Of a DNA stretch of 64,000 bases, positions 1-12,024 are shown piece by piece. Source of the DNA: Diploptera punctata. Taxonomy: Eukaryota; Arthropoda; Insecta; Blattodea; Blaberidae. A model generated the notes under the pieces. It saw nothing but the letters and a program-made list of their open reading frames with translations, did not search any database and had not been told where the DNA came from. Position numbers and translations under genes: made by a program. Numbering within the stretch: position 1 is the stretch's first letter; every line of letters begins with the position of its first letter. The DNA lies in assembly GCA_030220185.1 (NCBI GenBank), contig JASPKZ010007551.1, positions 445,436 to 509,435 on the forward strand. The letters run 5' to 3'.

Positions 1-642
1 CATCAGACTATCCGACACACATAATCTTGACACTCGATCCCATCAGCACATTGTCCTTTATATCCCGCCTCATCACACTGTATATTATTCATTATCTTTT
101 ACGGTGTCACTTACCAAAACATGGAATTCCCTTCCACCCTATGTCAGAGACTGTCAAACTATAACATCCTTCAAAAACAAACTAAAGGATTATTTAATAA
201 CAAACTGACTTATACACCTCACTGATAGTATTCTTTTAGCAATATTAATATATTTAATTATTTATGTAAATAATATTAAGAATAACAAATATTTTTATTT
301 GTTTTGTTTTAAATATTGTATAATCGTAAAATTAGTTTTCTATATCTCATTATTTTCCTGTTTTTTATATACACTAGACAGGGACAATTTAATATGTCTT
401 GCTTGTATACATTTTATTATTAGTTTTAGTCTTAATTTTAACTAATATTAACTGGTTGTATTATAGATCGTAATATGTATATTAGATATTATCTTTTGAT
501 CAAATTTTTACTTAGTGTTTAATATTAGAGTTAATTAAGATTGTTATATTCTTATGTAATATATGTTTGTCCTGGTGAGTGGAAGAGAAGGCCACATGGC
601 CTTAACTCCACCAGGCTAAATAAATAAATAAATAAATAAATA
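1..642 (+). mobile_element. LINE 3' end, Jockey/CR1-like (5' truncated by window edge)
   Basis: Frame 2 is open from the window edge to a stop at 206-208. It reads the conserved extreme C-terminus of a Jockey/CR1/L2-type polyprotein, including TWNSLPPYVRDC followed by TSFKNKLKDYL. A roughly 400 bp AT-rich 3' UTR follows and ends in AAAT repeats (617-650), as expected of a LINE tail. The UTR terminus (GTGGAAGAGAAGGCC, 577-593) recurs inverted near 12045-12080, so this is a family. Only the last 68 codons are present, so the clade is uncertain. Confidence 0.7.
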
Positions 643-674
643 AAATAAAAAAATTTTCGCGACTCTTAATGTTG

Positions 675-675
675 C

Positions 676-746
<71 letters not shown>
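675..746. repeat. Compound (TA)n(TG)n microsatellite
   Basis: About 18 TA units pass directly into about 16 TG units. It lies just downstream of the LINE tail. The poly-Tyr/Ile and poly-Thr/His readings across it are artefacts. Confidence 0.95.
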
Positions 747-748
<2 letters not shown>

Positions 749-1217
749 GTAAAACTTGTTCAAAGCGGAATCGCATGGGACCAATTATTTTTCCACATTA
801 GACAACATTCTGCATTATAAAATACGAAAAAAATTAACCAATCTTATATTATAGAGTACCGTGTATGTCTTTTTATGTACCTTGAATCAATTGTAGTTCC
901 GATGTTGCTGTAAAGTGAAGTATAGTACGTACGAGCGAGGAACGCGCGATAAAAACAGTCCCATTTCGTCAGCGTCAAAAAGTCTCTTAGGCGCGTATCC
1001 TGAAATTAAAGTGTGCAGTTTTGGTTTCCACTCACTAACTATAGGCCTACTTTCGTCCACATTCTTTGATTCCCTGCAAGTTCCATTCCACACTACATTG
1101 TGTCGTCTTTTAAAACTGTACACAACCAACCTGAAGATGCCATGAAATCGTTATTCCTAGGGATATAGCAACAGCTACAGCTTCATTTGACCATTTCCTT
1201 GCATCCATTTATTTATT
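747..1217. other. Unassigned intergenic stretch
   Basis: There are short open frames on both strands (about 80 codons at 887-1129 minus), but no recognisable domain or repeat terminus. Position 1041 carries the palindromic word TAGGCCTA, which recurs in this genome. Confidence 0.5.
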
Positions 1218-2080
1218 CTTTCTTCTTCTTCTTCTTCCGAATGCAGTATTGGGTGATGATGCCCGTTCTGCGACTACAAAAACTGATCTTTCCATCGGTT
1301 GAAGGGTCTTCCGAGGTCTCTTTTGCCTTTAGGGTTGAGGTGGTAAATCATCTTTGGTAAACGGGAATTTGACATTCTCGGGACGCGTTGGAACCATTTA
1401 ATCTGATAATTTTGTATATGTTCAACCATTTCCCTACTATTCCACTGCATCCTTATCTCATCACTTTTCATTCTATCCCTTAATGTTACTCCAGTTAGTG
1501 ATCGGAGGAATCTCATTTGTGAACCATTAATGCGGGATTTATCTTTTGCTCGAAGTGTCCAGCATTCACTTCCGTATAGTAGAGCAGGTTTGGCTATGGC
1601 ATTATGAAATCTCAATTGGATTTCTTTTCTCATTTGTTTTCCAAAATTTCTCCTAATTATACCATTTAATCAGTTATATTTTTCTAAATTTGTTTCCACA
1701 TCTTATTGATTATGAAACTGTGATATATTATTAGCTAATTAATTAAAGTGTGTTACTTGTTCTATTGGTTTATTATTTATTATTATTTTTACTCTCGAAA
1801 GTCCCTTTCCAGTGATTGCCATGGATTTGGTTTTATTTTCAGATATTTTCATGTTGTATTTTTCCAGGGTATTCTGCAATTTAAACACTGATCTCTGCAA
1901 ATCATCTTCATTCTCCGCTAGAAGTACTTGATCATCTGCGAAGATTATTGTTTGTATTTGATTTCATGTTTTAAAATCTCATAAACTTGGGGTTTTCCAT
2001 ATTTAAATTTAGTCATTATTTCGCGTACTAGAGCTTCTTTTTATTTATCTTCAATCACTTCTTTTTTTTTCGTTTAAAAT
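1218..2080 (-). mobile_element. LINE fragment, reverse transcriptase C-terminal end
   Basis: Read on the minus strand, a reverse transcriptase catalytic motif (IIFADDQVLL) lies near 1925-1950. The usual C-terminal block follows: LLYGSECWTL near 1560-1585, a RMSNSRLPK segment, and a GRP..RWKD terminal motif near 1280-1310. The last 119 codons (1633-1274) are open; upstream the frame is broken. The 3' end has CTT/TTC repeats at 1218-1236, probably the tail. It is a 5'-truncated dead copy related to, but distinct from, those at 11033 and 61530. Confidence 0.75.
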
Positions 2081-2335
2081 GGCAATGGTGCATACGATTT
2101 AGCCATTTTTATTCCGTAAATTCAGAACACTACCTGTGAAAGATACGTACACAATCGGTCTCAGATCTTAAACTAATTTAAGATTTTACAGTGCACTGGT
2201 TATTTGTAAGACAGATGTCACACGCCAAATATTTGTTAAATGAATCTGTACTTCGCAAAATGGGTGTGCAGTGAGGCCGAAAGTAAATTCCAGATACATT
2301 CAGGTAGAAACTCTACTTCACCCTGCGGTAGGAAT

Positions 2336-4085
2336 CATCTTACTTACTTACTCACTGGCACTATCGAACCCGTAGGTTCATGGCCGCGCGGACATAAGCT
2401 CTCCATACATCCCTATCCTGAGCTAATGCTTTCCAATCATTCCCTGTATAATCTACTTCCCTCAAATCATAGTTAATGCTGTTCTCCCACCTCATTCTTG
2501 GTCTACCAACTGGGCGTTTTCCTTTTGGCTTTCCTACAAGAAGTTTTCATGCACGTCTTTCATTCCCCGTACGCGCAACATGTCCTGCCCATCGCAGTCT
2601 ACGAGACTTAACTGTTCCTATTATATCTGGCTTCCTATAAAGACCATGTAGTTCATTGTTATGTAGTCTTCTCCATTCACCTGTCTGTTCATCTCTCTTT
2701 GGTCCAAAAATTTTCCTAAGAACTTTATTCTCAAATACTCGTAATTTCCTTTCCTCCCTTAAAGTAAGAGTCCACGTTTCGCACCCATATAATATAACTG
2801 GTAGAATAATAGTTTTATATATTTTCAGCTTAACGTTTTTTGAAAGGAGTTGGGACATCAAAAGTCTCTGCAATGCATAATAGCATGCATTTTCAGAATT
2901 GAGCCTATGTTTAATTTCTTTGTGCATCTCATTCCTATTTGTGATTATTGTTCCTAGGTATTTGAATGCAGCCACTTCCTCAAAATTTCCCTCATTTGTC
3001 ATTAGCTGTCCATTTCCATTATATAATGCATTTCTACGTGTGACCATATATTTAGTTTTACTGGTATTTACTTCCAGTCCTAATTTCTTAGTGTTACTCA
3101 ATAGTGTGTGCGTGTTGGCCTTTAGTATCTCCTCGCTATCGGCCAGTAGTACTACATCATCAGCATAAACTAATAGCTTATTAATACCTTCCTCATTCTC
3201 TAAAGATTTAATGGCATGCTCTAGTACAAAATTAAATAGTAGAGGAGATAGTGCATCTCCTTGCATCAACCCATTCTGGATTTCAAAAGTGTCTGAAAAC
3301 TGTTTGCCTACACGCACCCTACTCTTTGAGCCATTTAGACACATTCGTATAAGTCTAACTAACTTTTTAGGAATTCCGAACTCCAGCAGGATACTATATA
3401 ACTTCTCCCTCTTAATTGAATCATATGCTTTTTGAAGTCTACATATAGTTGACGTAAAGTACCATTATATTCCCATTTCTTTTCTAAAATCTGTCTTATA
3501 CTAAAAATCTTATCTGTTGTAGACCTGTTTCTTCTAAATGCACATTGATGATCTCCTAGAATGTCATCAATATAGGGAGTAAGTCTGCTTACTAATATAT
3601 TTGTTAGAATTTTGTACGAAGTTGAAAGTAATGAGATGCCCCTGTAGTTGTTGCAATCAGTTTTATCTCCTTTCTTATAAATTGGTACGATAATTGATTC
3701 CTTCCATTCATCTGGAAGTGCTTCTTTTTCCCAAATCATACTAAGCAACTAGCGTATCTTGTCCATCAATTTTTCTCCCCCTGATTTTATCAGTTCTGCT
3801 GGGATCTCATCTGAACCTGATGCTTTATACATCTTCAATTTTTCAATCGCCATTTCAACCTCTAATGCACTTGGCTCTGCGACTAGCATTTCTGCTATCT
3901 GTAACTTATCCTCCTCAATGTCCTGTTCTGTATGTACATTTAATAGCTGATTAAAGTAACTTTTCCATCTATTTAATATACTCCTAGAATCTGCAATCAT
4001 ATCCCCATTTTCATTCCGAATTATGTTTGTTCTAGCCTGAAACCCTTTCTTCTCTATACTAATTCCCTGATATAATCATCACTTA
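2336..4085 (-). mobile_element. LINE (RTE-like) reverse transcriptase, long 5'-truncated copy
   Basis: This is the longest LINE copy here. From 4000 downwards it reads a reverse transcriptase: an early block (IPAELIKSGGEKL), then PIYKKGDKTDCNNYRGISLL near 3690, a QCAFRRNRSTTDKIF block, then NGLMQGDALSPLLFNFVLEH and LLVYADDVVLLA near 3150-3280, and finally LPVILYGCETWTL and RRLRWAGHVAR at the C-terminus. It is dead: there is an in-frame stop at 3749-3751 and a frameshift between 3344 and 3359. The 3' end at 2336-2352 carries a (TAAG)n tail on the minus strand. The 5' endonuclease part is missing. The same family gives the copies at 5660, 13435, 25195, 28240, 32345, 44600, 61792 and 63055. The motifs match a widespread insect LINE; I call it RTE-like without a tree. 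Confidence 0.85.
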
Positions 4086-4689
4086 TTTTAATTCGCCTAA
4101 CGGGAATTCAATGAAGTGGAAACTAATTTATTTCTCTCCCAATCTTTCCTCCTTATAAACATTTTTTCTCATGAATTGTGTAGAAATAGTCTTCCGTTTC
4201 GGCGTTGGATAGATTCCGTTTTAAACAAAATAAATATACAAAATTACTATTATTTTGCCGGGACCAAAAAATTTGTTCACATTGGACAGATTTCGGCATT
4301 AAACAAGTTTTACTTTATTTATATTCATAATTTAGTTCAACCTAACAGTACTTAAAATCTTAGCATTTGTACTTAAAGAATAAAAATATGGTTTCCACTG
4401 ATATATTTTTAAGCTGATTTTGCTATTATATTATGAAACTAGCCGTAACTTGTGTTTATTGACTTTTTCAAAATGACATTTAAAAACTGAATTAATTTTG
4501 TTTATAGGTATAGGCCTATTGTATTTTTTTTATCGAAGTCATTACAAACATAACGCTTAATTCACATGTAGGTCTATTTTCTGCCACGACAGATAGATAA
4601 GGTTTTACAGTGGTAAATTAAAAGTGGTAAATAAATGTCCTCTCTTCTCAGGTCATTTTTTAATAGTTTTGACACTATATTATATGAAG
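4086..4689. other. Unassigned AT-rich stretch
   Basis: No gene, structured RNA or repeat terminus was recognised. A 79-codon open frame at 4116-4355 has no recognisable similarity and is probably chance. Confidence 0.4.
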
Positions 4690-4815
4690 ACTAAGATGGT
4701 TAAGTAAATACGCTACAAGCCCGAATGCCGCTGGTTCGATTCCCAATAGGGTTTGGAGTTTTAAAGTAGCTTAAATCTTCTAACAACACTATGACCCTGG
4801 CATCAACACAGCGTT
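4690..4815 (+). mobile_element. Degenerate SINE B-like head
   Basis: The stretch GGTTAAGTAAATACGCTACA, then GGTTCGATTCCC about 30 bp later, resembles the tRNA-like head of SINE family B (27811, 45406). The next bases (TATGACCCTGG) match that family's body. It is strongly diverged and has no clear ends. Confidence 0.45.
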
Positions 4816-4825
4816 TATCTAAAAT

Positions 4826-4901
4826 GATAACACTGGTCAACATGATTTTTGTCTCTTGAGTACCAATAGTTGTACTTAATGTAGTTTTTTTATCGTGTTT
4901 T

Positions 4902-4944
<43 letters not shown>

Positions 4945-5415
4945 GGAATGTCTCCATCACCCACAGTTTTTTTATTTCAATTTCAAGTAATGGATTCAAA
5001 TAATTATTTTTAATAAACTTTTTTCGTCCATTTAATATCTTGGCGCTGTGAGCGATGAGCACGAGGAACACTTTCATCAGGAGATTTCACCTATGGAAAA
5101 GAGACATCAAGGCAAATGGAACCCTAATATGCTGGCAGATTATTGTTAGACCATCAAGAGGGATGCTCCACAGGCGAAATATAGCAGAAAATCGCCATTT
5201 CTTGCTTTCTAGGTGAGTCCGAATGTTCAAATATTGTGTAGTTACGAATGTAGAAAATATTAAAGTGTTTGAAATTATAAATGTCTGTCTCTCGGAAACC
5301 TTGCGTGATGGAGAAAAACCCGTATCATATCTGAATTCAGGAGAAAAAATACTATCATAATCACATATTTTTCTTTCTGAGACTAAAAAAAATTTTTTTG
5401 TTGCTCAGTGTAATA
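4826..5415. repeat. Dispersed repeat with inverted left half (second copy at 40018-40475)
   Basis: Positions 4826-5035 match 40018-40196 in inverted orientation, and 5143-5415 match 40197-40475 in direct orientation. Shared strings include GTACCAATAGTTGTACTTAA and GAGGGATGCTCCACAGGCG. A further partial copy of the left-end sequence occurs at 5473-5510 in direct orientation, so the outer ends are imperfect inverted repeats. An (AT)n run (4906-4940) and a piece related to the LINE at 39930-39980 (5097-5133) lie inside. The class is unknown. Confidence 0.6.
4905..4941. repeat. (AT)n microsatellite
   Basis: About 18 uninterrupted AT units. Confidence 0.95.
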
Positions 5416-5659
5416 GGCACATGTTTCGGGGGTAAAGTTGGCCTCTCGCATGGCTAACACCTCGTGACGATTGCCTGCATTAAGTGCAACTATTGGTACT
5501 CATGAGACAATGTCTTACCTCGTAAGGCCTATAGCTGGATCATTTTACTCTTACTAATAATACCAGACAGTAACACTAATTCATTAGTTGGCATTTCTCG
5601 TTTAAATGTAAATTTTAAGTAGTCCAAAACTAGTATCTACTGTTAAATTTTGTACTAGA

Positions 5660-6545
5660 ACATGCCAACAATTTTTTTGAGGATGAAGAAGACATACAAC
5701 TCATTGGTATAAAAAACCGTTAGTTTATGATGATTTAGTATTATTAGCCGTTAGCGAAGAGATACTAAGAGCTAACACACACTCTATTGAATAAATTGTA
5801 GTATTAATAAGCTGTTGTTTTATAATTATACAGTATTAAAAGACGTTAGCAAAGAGATACTAAGGGCACACACGCACTCTATTGAGTAATACTAAGAAAT
5901 TTGTACTGGAAGTAAACATCAATAAAGGTAGGCCTAAATACATATTCACACATAAAAATACGTTATATAAAGGAAATGTGCTGTTAATGACAAATGAGGG
6001 GAATTTCGAAGAATATGAACATAATTCATATAAACAGGAATGAGATGCACAAAGAAATTAAACATAAGCTCAATTCTGGAAATGCGTGCTAGTATGGATT
6101 TCAGGGACTCATTAAACTGAAAATATATCAAACTGTTATTCTCCCAGTTATATGGTTCCGAAACATGGACTCTTACTTTAGGGGAGGAAAAAGATTACGA
6201 ATATTTCAGAATAAAGTTCTCAAGAGAGACGAGTGAATGGAGAAGACTACATAACAGTGAGCTATAGGTCTTTATAGGAAACCATGATTGGTAGGACAAG
6301 TGGCACGAATGGGGAATGAAAGAGGCGCATGGAGGCTTCTTGTAGGAAAAAAGAGGGAAAACGCCCAGTTGGTAGACCAAGAATGAGGTAGAAGAATGAT
6401 ATTAACTGTGATATGAGGCAATTGGATTATACAGGGGTTGATTGGAAAACATTAGCTCAGGTTAGGGATGTGTGGAGAGCTTATGTCTGCGCGGCTATTA
6501 ACATATGGGTTCGATAGTGCCATTGAGTTAGTTTATTCGGAATGT
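5660..6545 (+). mobile_element. Degenerate LINE (RTE-like) copy
   Basis: This is a plus-strand copy of the 2336-4085 family. The segment near 6130-6170 encodes the ILPVIWF.ETWTLTL-like block, 6365-6395 the conserved 3' coding end, and GTTCGATAGTGCCATTGAGT at 6509-6528 is the family's 3' terminus. Near 5750-5885 the sequence GTTAGC(G/A)AAGAGATACTAAG occurs twice about 100 bp apart, an internal duplication. Frames are heavily broken. Confidence 0.7.
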
Positions 6546-7037
6546 TTCACATTGAAATCCCACTACCAACCAACCTCATGTTTTCCCCTTCAATGTTTTT
6601 GCCCCTCGTAAAGGCAAATGCTGAGTTGGAATTTTCTCAGAAACCGTTTCATCACTGGCCAATATTTCACAATTCATTAAAGTTTATGTTAATATAATAC
6701 AGGAAACGAAAGTCTTATAGGCCTATATAAAAAATAATGTTTGTATATTTGTTTGTTCGTACTTTATGCGCGGCCATACCGTTGATCCGATTGTGATGGG
6801 GTTTTTTGCAAAATGTTCAGGAGATTCCCGGGATGAACATAGGCTATAAGAGAGTTGTGATACTCAAATCCTACACCCTTAAATATCGCCCTTTGTAGTG
6901 GAAAACGTGAAAAAAGTAGCTCTTTGGACGCTTAAATGGCTTACGCTGCCTAAACCATAAGAAATACACAAAATTAATGTACACAGAATTGATTATCTCA
7001 AAAATCTCTACAAAAAAGTCCGCGACAGCATAATGTT

Positions 7038-7157
7038 TATCTCTTACGGATAACTCACAAAAACCATTTTTGTCTTTCATTGATACCAAGAGTCCCTTAT
7101 CTCTTACGGATAACTCACAATAACCATTTTTGTCTTTCATTGATACCGAGAGTCTCA
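7038..7157. repeat. 60-bp direct tandem duplication
   Basis: Positions 7038-7097 and 7098-7157 are nearly identical, with only a few substitutions, and the period is exactly 60. The near-identity implies a recent duplication inside an older element. Confidence 0.9.
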
Positions 7158-7290
7158 CGCCGTAGCCGAGTGGTTAAGGCAAGAAGTCTTGGCGCAGAAC
7201 TACGGGACTTACGCCGTTTCGAGTCTCTACGGGGGGAAAAAAGTTATCTTATGGAATGTCGGCCAGTATGGGTCAGAAATTAAATCTAAC
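7156..7290 (+). mobile_element. SINE D, truncated head
   Basis: The sequence CCGTAGCCGAGTGGTTAAGG is a tRNA-like A box, and a diverged B box (TTTCGAGTCTC) follows. The body fragment GGCCAGTATGGG matches SINE family D at 42057, 57735 and 58397. The copy stops after about 130 bp. The head resembles a leucine/serine-type tRNA, but it has no foldable 3' half. Confidence 0.6.
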
Positions 7291-7734
7291 TGGGGAAAAA
7301 AAAAAACTGTTTTGACTCACTCTCATCAATTTATCTTTTTTTTTTCACTCTAATATAATTGTTATATGACTGTTCTTAACTTATCTGCAAAGGAGGGTAC
7401 AATTATAATGTTCATGACTATGTGACGTCATCATTCACACTTCTTGAGCCACAACAGAAGGCTGTAAGAGGTTTTCTTGCGAACTTATTTAATAATATCT
7501 AATTATGTCCTAATTTCTGAATTTTATGGTAAAAAAGTAACATTTTTATCGTCCGCCCATGACATGAGAATTGAACGTTCCGGCAGGACGTCTGCCGGGT
7601 ACGCTAGTACAATATAAAAAATAATATATTAGTTACATTTTTACAAATAACGTGAATAGAGATAAACACATACACTTACAATATATCCCTTAAGTATTAT
7701 TTATACATAACGGTCCTTTAATTATATTAAAATC

Positions 7735-8015
7735 CATAGCGCGACAGTCCCGATGAGCCAAGGTCGACTTAATTAGTCGCTACCTCTGGTTAGTAGAATC
7801 ACGAGGTTAGCATAAATCAATTCTTCATCCTAAATATTATAGTTTTCTTAACAGTATTTCGGTATGTAGAATATCAACTAGGTACTCAGTTGTCCTCACT
7901 AGGCGAAGTGGAACCCATTCCAGACCCTATATAACAAAAAAAAATATATAGACGGGAATCGAACTCCAACTTCCGGGATGTTAGTAAGGTATACTATTCG
8001 GTTACGTCATGAGGC
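7735..8015 (-). mobile_element. tRNA-related SINE (family E)
   Basis: On the minus strand, 8015-7950 reads a tRNA-like head with GAGTTCGATTCCCGTC as the B box. The body then contains GGGTTCCACTTCGCC and extends to about 7735. It is a single copy here, so the ends are approximate. Confidence 0.5.
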
Positions 8016-8166
8016 AATCTTCAAAGACTTAAATAATAGTATTAACTGTATAATTAAATTTAATAATAAATAAGCAACTTGTTTAATTTGTTCAGTGTTG
8101 TTGAGGGGGGGGGGTACAAGTGTTCAATTTATAGGCCCACTATGCTGAAAATGCTCTATTTTTTAT

Positions 8167-8465
8167 TTATTCAATGTCTCAGGTTGTCATTTCGACATTT
8201 CTGGTGTTCTCTCCTGGTATTAGCTTAATTATAACCCATTTCTGAAGTTGGTACTCCTAGAAGGCGAAGTTACGTTACGCCGATGATATTATGGCTGATA
8301 AATGATAATGAAGCGCCAGGAGAGTTTTTAACCTAAATTCCAGATCACGGGCAACCACAGGAATAATTCCCCTTAAGGAAAAATTCCTATGGTTTGGCCG
8401 GGAATCGAACCCGGGACCTCATGAACAGTAGTCAGAAATGCTGACCACTAGCCCACGAGGCTGGT
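8167..8465 (-). mobile_element. tRNA-derived SINE C
   Basis: On the minus strand the head runs from 8465: GGGCTAGTGGTCAGC (A box) and GGGTTCGATTCCCGG (B box, near 8400). The body, TCCTGGCGCTTCATTATCAT onwards, ends in TGTCGAAATGACAACCTGAG and an AT-rich tail near 8167. Copies are at 17815-18122 (full), 19015-19165 and 42847-43025 (partial). This is an RNA polymerase III-type SINE moved by LINE machinery. Confidence 0.8.
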
Positions 8466-8689
8466 CTCTAACTAAAATGTTGAGATAAACACATGCAACA
8501 ATCATTTACTATTTTTTAAACAATGGTCTCTATAATTGTTTTAAATATTAAAAGTTAATAAACTATTGTACTTTTACATCCACTTCATATTTAGAGCGTC
8601 TTGATATAATTTAGTGTGTTCTCTTGCAAGGATATATTAATTTTATTTCTCACTTAGAAATTCACTGATACCATATTTTATAATATATA

Positions 8690-8864
8690 GCTCCATGGTG
8701 CGTCAGGTTGCTGGCCCTCACACCCACTTGTCAGAGATGGACGATCATGTAACCAATATAGGAGTGGCAAAGCATCAGCATATCTAGTCTCCCCAGCCGT
8801 TTTGTTTTCAAAACTATTATTGTAGGTACCAAATTCCTCATGATGCTGGGTTAGCACCTGTTCC
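8690..8864 (-). mobile_element. SINE D fragment abutting a second SINE D
   Basis: It matches the body of the adjacent copy (for example GTCAGAGATGGACGATCAT and CCCCAGCCGTTTTG), but it has no tRNA-like head. It joins directly to the next copy at about 8865, so the second copy probably inserted into or beside the first. Confidence 0.6.
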
Positions 8865-9299
8865 ACTCCAACTTCAAGCGCGACAGGCCTTGAAGGCCCT
8901 AGGCCTATCAGCCGGCTGCTGGCCTCGCGTCCACAGGTGTTAATCGCAGAGGTAGACGATCATAAGCCAGTGTAGGGATGACATGTGGTCAGCATGTCGG
9001 GCCCCCCAGCAGTTATAGCTGGTCTTCTCAACCTGGAGTCGCTACTTATTGTAGCTACCCAAATGCCTCACGATGCTGGGTGGGCACCGGTCCCATACTG
9101 GCCGAAATTCCATGAGAAAAAGTTCTTCCCCCATGGGGACTCGAACCAGCGCAAGTCCCGTAGCTCTGCGCCAGAGCACCTGTTCCATACTGACCGAAAT
9201 AAAAATAAAAATTCCCTCAAAGGAACTCCAACCAGCGCATGTCTCATAGCTCTACATTAAGGCATCATTCCTTAAACCACTCTGCTATGGCGCGGGACC
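8865..9299 (-). mobile_element. tRNA-derived SINE D with internal duplication
   Basis: Read from 9299 on the minus strand: head GGGTCCCGCGCCATAGCAGA with GAGTGGTTTAAGG, a B-box-like GGTTGGAGTTCC, then the family body and its 3' end at GTCGCGCTTGAAGTTGG near 8870. The region around the B box (9100-9165 against 9180-9235) is duplicated, which makes this copy longer than the roughly 320 bp of its relatives. Confidence 0.7.
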
Positions 9300-11030
9300 C
9301 ATTTATAATAAATAATGGTGAAATGGGTCGCAAGAAATTACAATTGACCATTTTCCTTAGTGAATGAGAAACACCATAAATACTCCCTTGACATGGTGCA
9401 CCAGATTATAAAATTTATAGTAGATCCATAACTTTGAACAGCACTCAAGATATAGAATAGACTACTCTATAAAAATAAATTTACTTTCTCAAAATTTCAA
9501 GATATTTTCCTAATATTTGAGAATTATTTTATAACCTAGAACAAAATATTCCCTAATACCAAAGGACTTTTCTCTATTATTAATTCAACAATCCCTTTAC
9601 TAACTTTTGTATTCGTAAAAAAATGAAAAAGTTAAAATTCCAGTAAGATCTTGGCATTTTACAGATGTAGTCAAAAATTGTCTTGTATTGCGAGTTTACA
9701 CATAGTATTTACATAATTTATCTTATAGCATTATTGAAGTTATATTTCAGGTTATGAATACAGTATGTGTAATATTAAAAGGAAGTTAATAGTAATGTTT
9801 TAACTTAAACTCATGTATAATACAAATAAATTATAACTCTTACGTATATTAATACCAGAAAGGCTAATTAGGCTACTATATTTTTTAATTTCATTTTATG
9901 CTACAAATTATGCTGAAGACTAAAACACTGTAATATATGTCATCTTCATACAAATTAGATTGTTATCATGAAACATCTATCAATCGAGGTAAAAAAGTAA
10001 TTCTTGCATAAACAATATCATTGGAATGGATCTAATTAACATCAAATTAGCCTAAAAACAGACTGCCATATCTATGCTACTTAATTATCTTATATACACT
10101 ATTCTAACAAGTTCAATATCGTGATAATTAGGCATTCAGAAGGTAAACACAGTGAACACTAGTTCAATATCTTCAACTTGGTTTCGATATAAAGCCAATG
10201 ATAGACTGGTTAGGTCCTACCCATTTTTTAAAATTTATATCAGGGATTCAACACAAAGTACACAAAAAATGTATAACTTATGCCTAGAATCGTAGATGGT
10301 AGGAAAAAATGTGCATACATTTCTCTGTTTAAATGTTGATATAGGCTAATGATTACATCAGTGCAACATTCTGACATGAATGTCATCTAATGACACTTTA
10401 TCAGACCGGTACTCATCTGCTTCGCTTGAAATGCTCAACTTTGGAAATGAATGTCAACATCAGGCAGTGCCAAATACTAAATATTTTTATAAGTTGGTTT
10501 CAAAAGTAATATTCTATAAACTAGCACTCATACCATATTTAATTTCCTAAGTAGACAGAATAACTCATCATTATCTGACCTAGATTCCTTTCAAATAAAC
10601 GAATCCTGGATGTGACCTCAAAGCTTTTCATTGGCTCTCAAATTCATTACAGTAACAGATATAGGTTGCAACCATCCTATATAATCCAAAGATCCAATTA
10701 AAAGCTCCAAAGTCACATGGGTTTTATTTATATTTATTCCATTCTTTAGTTCAATGTTGGTGATATTTTTTTTATAAACCGTAGAAAAATAATTTGTTTG
10801 GGCATGAAGTGTTGACAGGCCATGTGTGCTAAGGACTTTACATTGATGGTAATGGACATATTACAGAGATAGATAATACAAAGTTAGAGGGCATTGTACG
10901 CTTCAGGGAGGTCAATTCATAGAGAGCCAGAGAATTTTTGAAGGCATTGATTGAAAAGCCATGACACATTTTTGGTACCCATGGAGAGTAAAGATTCTCC
11001 AGAGTTGAGATATAATAATAATACTAATAA
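9300..11030. other. Low-complexity AT-rich stretch without recognised features
   Basis: About 1.7 kb with no long open frame, repeat border or RNA gene that I can support. It may be old decayed repeat or intron sequence. Confidence 0.4.
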
Positions 11031-11032
11031 TC

Positions 11033-12005
11033 TTCTTCTTCTTCTTCCTTCCAAGTATTAGGCCAAGACCTGTTATGATCCTATAGAAAATTTTCCCTCC
11101 AGCGTTTCATAGGACGGCCCAGTGATCTTCGTCCTCTTGGTATATAATTATAAACAGCTTTGGGGATCCGATTTGAACTCATTCTTTCAAGATGGTGTTT
11201 CCAATTTAGTTGGTACTGTTTAATATATTCCAAAATTGGCGTAGTCTTCAATTCTTTTAAGATATCGGTGTTCCTTTTCCGATCCCATCTGGTGTAACCC
11301 ACTGTTCTGCGCATGAATCTCATTTCATAAGCCGTTATTCTGCTTTCATGTTGTTTTCTTAGTGTCCATGCTTCACTAACATAGGTCAACACTGGTCTAG
11401 CCAAAATGTTATATAAACGTAATCTGGTGTTTTTTTGTACAAGGGATGGTTTCATAACTTGATTAATAATTCCTAAACTTTTATTATAATAGTAACTTTT
11501 TCAGGGATATCCTTTTCATCCCAGATAGAGAGGTAATATCCAAGATATTGGAATTGATTAGATCTCTCTAAAATTTTATTCTGGAGACAGATTTTACTTT
11601 GTATGGGGTCCTTCCCATGAAATGCCATAATCTTAGTTTTGTTAATTGATATTTCCATATTAAATTTGGCACCTATTTTTTGTAAATTATAAATTGATTG
11701 TTGCAAATCATTTTCGGAAAGTGCCAGAAGAGCTAAATCGTCTGCAAAAAGAATAGCATCGAGTTTGAGGTTCCAATTGATGGGTATATATCCTCGTTGA
11801 GTTTTCCTCCATTCATTTATTAATTTATTCATGTATACAATGAAAAGCACCAGTGAAAGTCCACATCCCTCTCTTACTCCAGTGTTGATCTTTTCCCAAG
11901 AAGATAATTTGCCATCTTGTTTAACAGAGATTTCATTATCTTTATAGATGTTGAAGATATTAGTAATATATTGTTGTGGAACGTTATCATCAGCTAAATT
12001 TGTAG
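11033..12005 (-). mobile_element. LINE fragment, RT palm to C-terminus
   Basis: On the minus strand, 11850-11473 reads a reverse transcriptase segment: LIFIVYMNKLINEW-like start, AILFADDLALLALSEND with the FADD catalytic motif near 11745, then INKTKIMAFHGKDP and FQYLGYYLS. After a frameshift near 11460, 11455-11081 reads KPSLVQKNTRLRLYN, a LTYVSEAWTLRKQ block and the terminal GRRSLGRPMKRWREN. The 3' end abuts GAA repeats (11036-11048). The same family, also broken, is at 53555-54310 on the plus strand. The 5' end near 12005 is a truncation. Confidence 0.85.
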
Positions 12006-12024
12006 TAATACTAATAATAATAAT

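Larger units (their letters stand above)
6713..7607 (+). mobile_element. Possible non-autonomous Helitron
   Basis: The right end has Helitron-like architecture: a perfect 7-bp hairpin, CCGGCAG at 7580-7586 with CTGCCGG at 7592-7598 and a 5-nt loop. It is followed six bases later by CTAG (7604-7607) before T. The left end begins with TC (6713) followed by an AT-rich start and a TGTTTG-rich stretch. There is no Rep/helicase coding. A 60-bp tandem duplication and a SINE head lie inside. The left border is approximate, and the call rests on the 3' hairpin. Confidence 0.4.
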
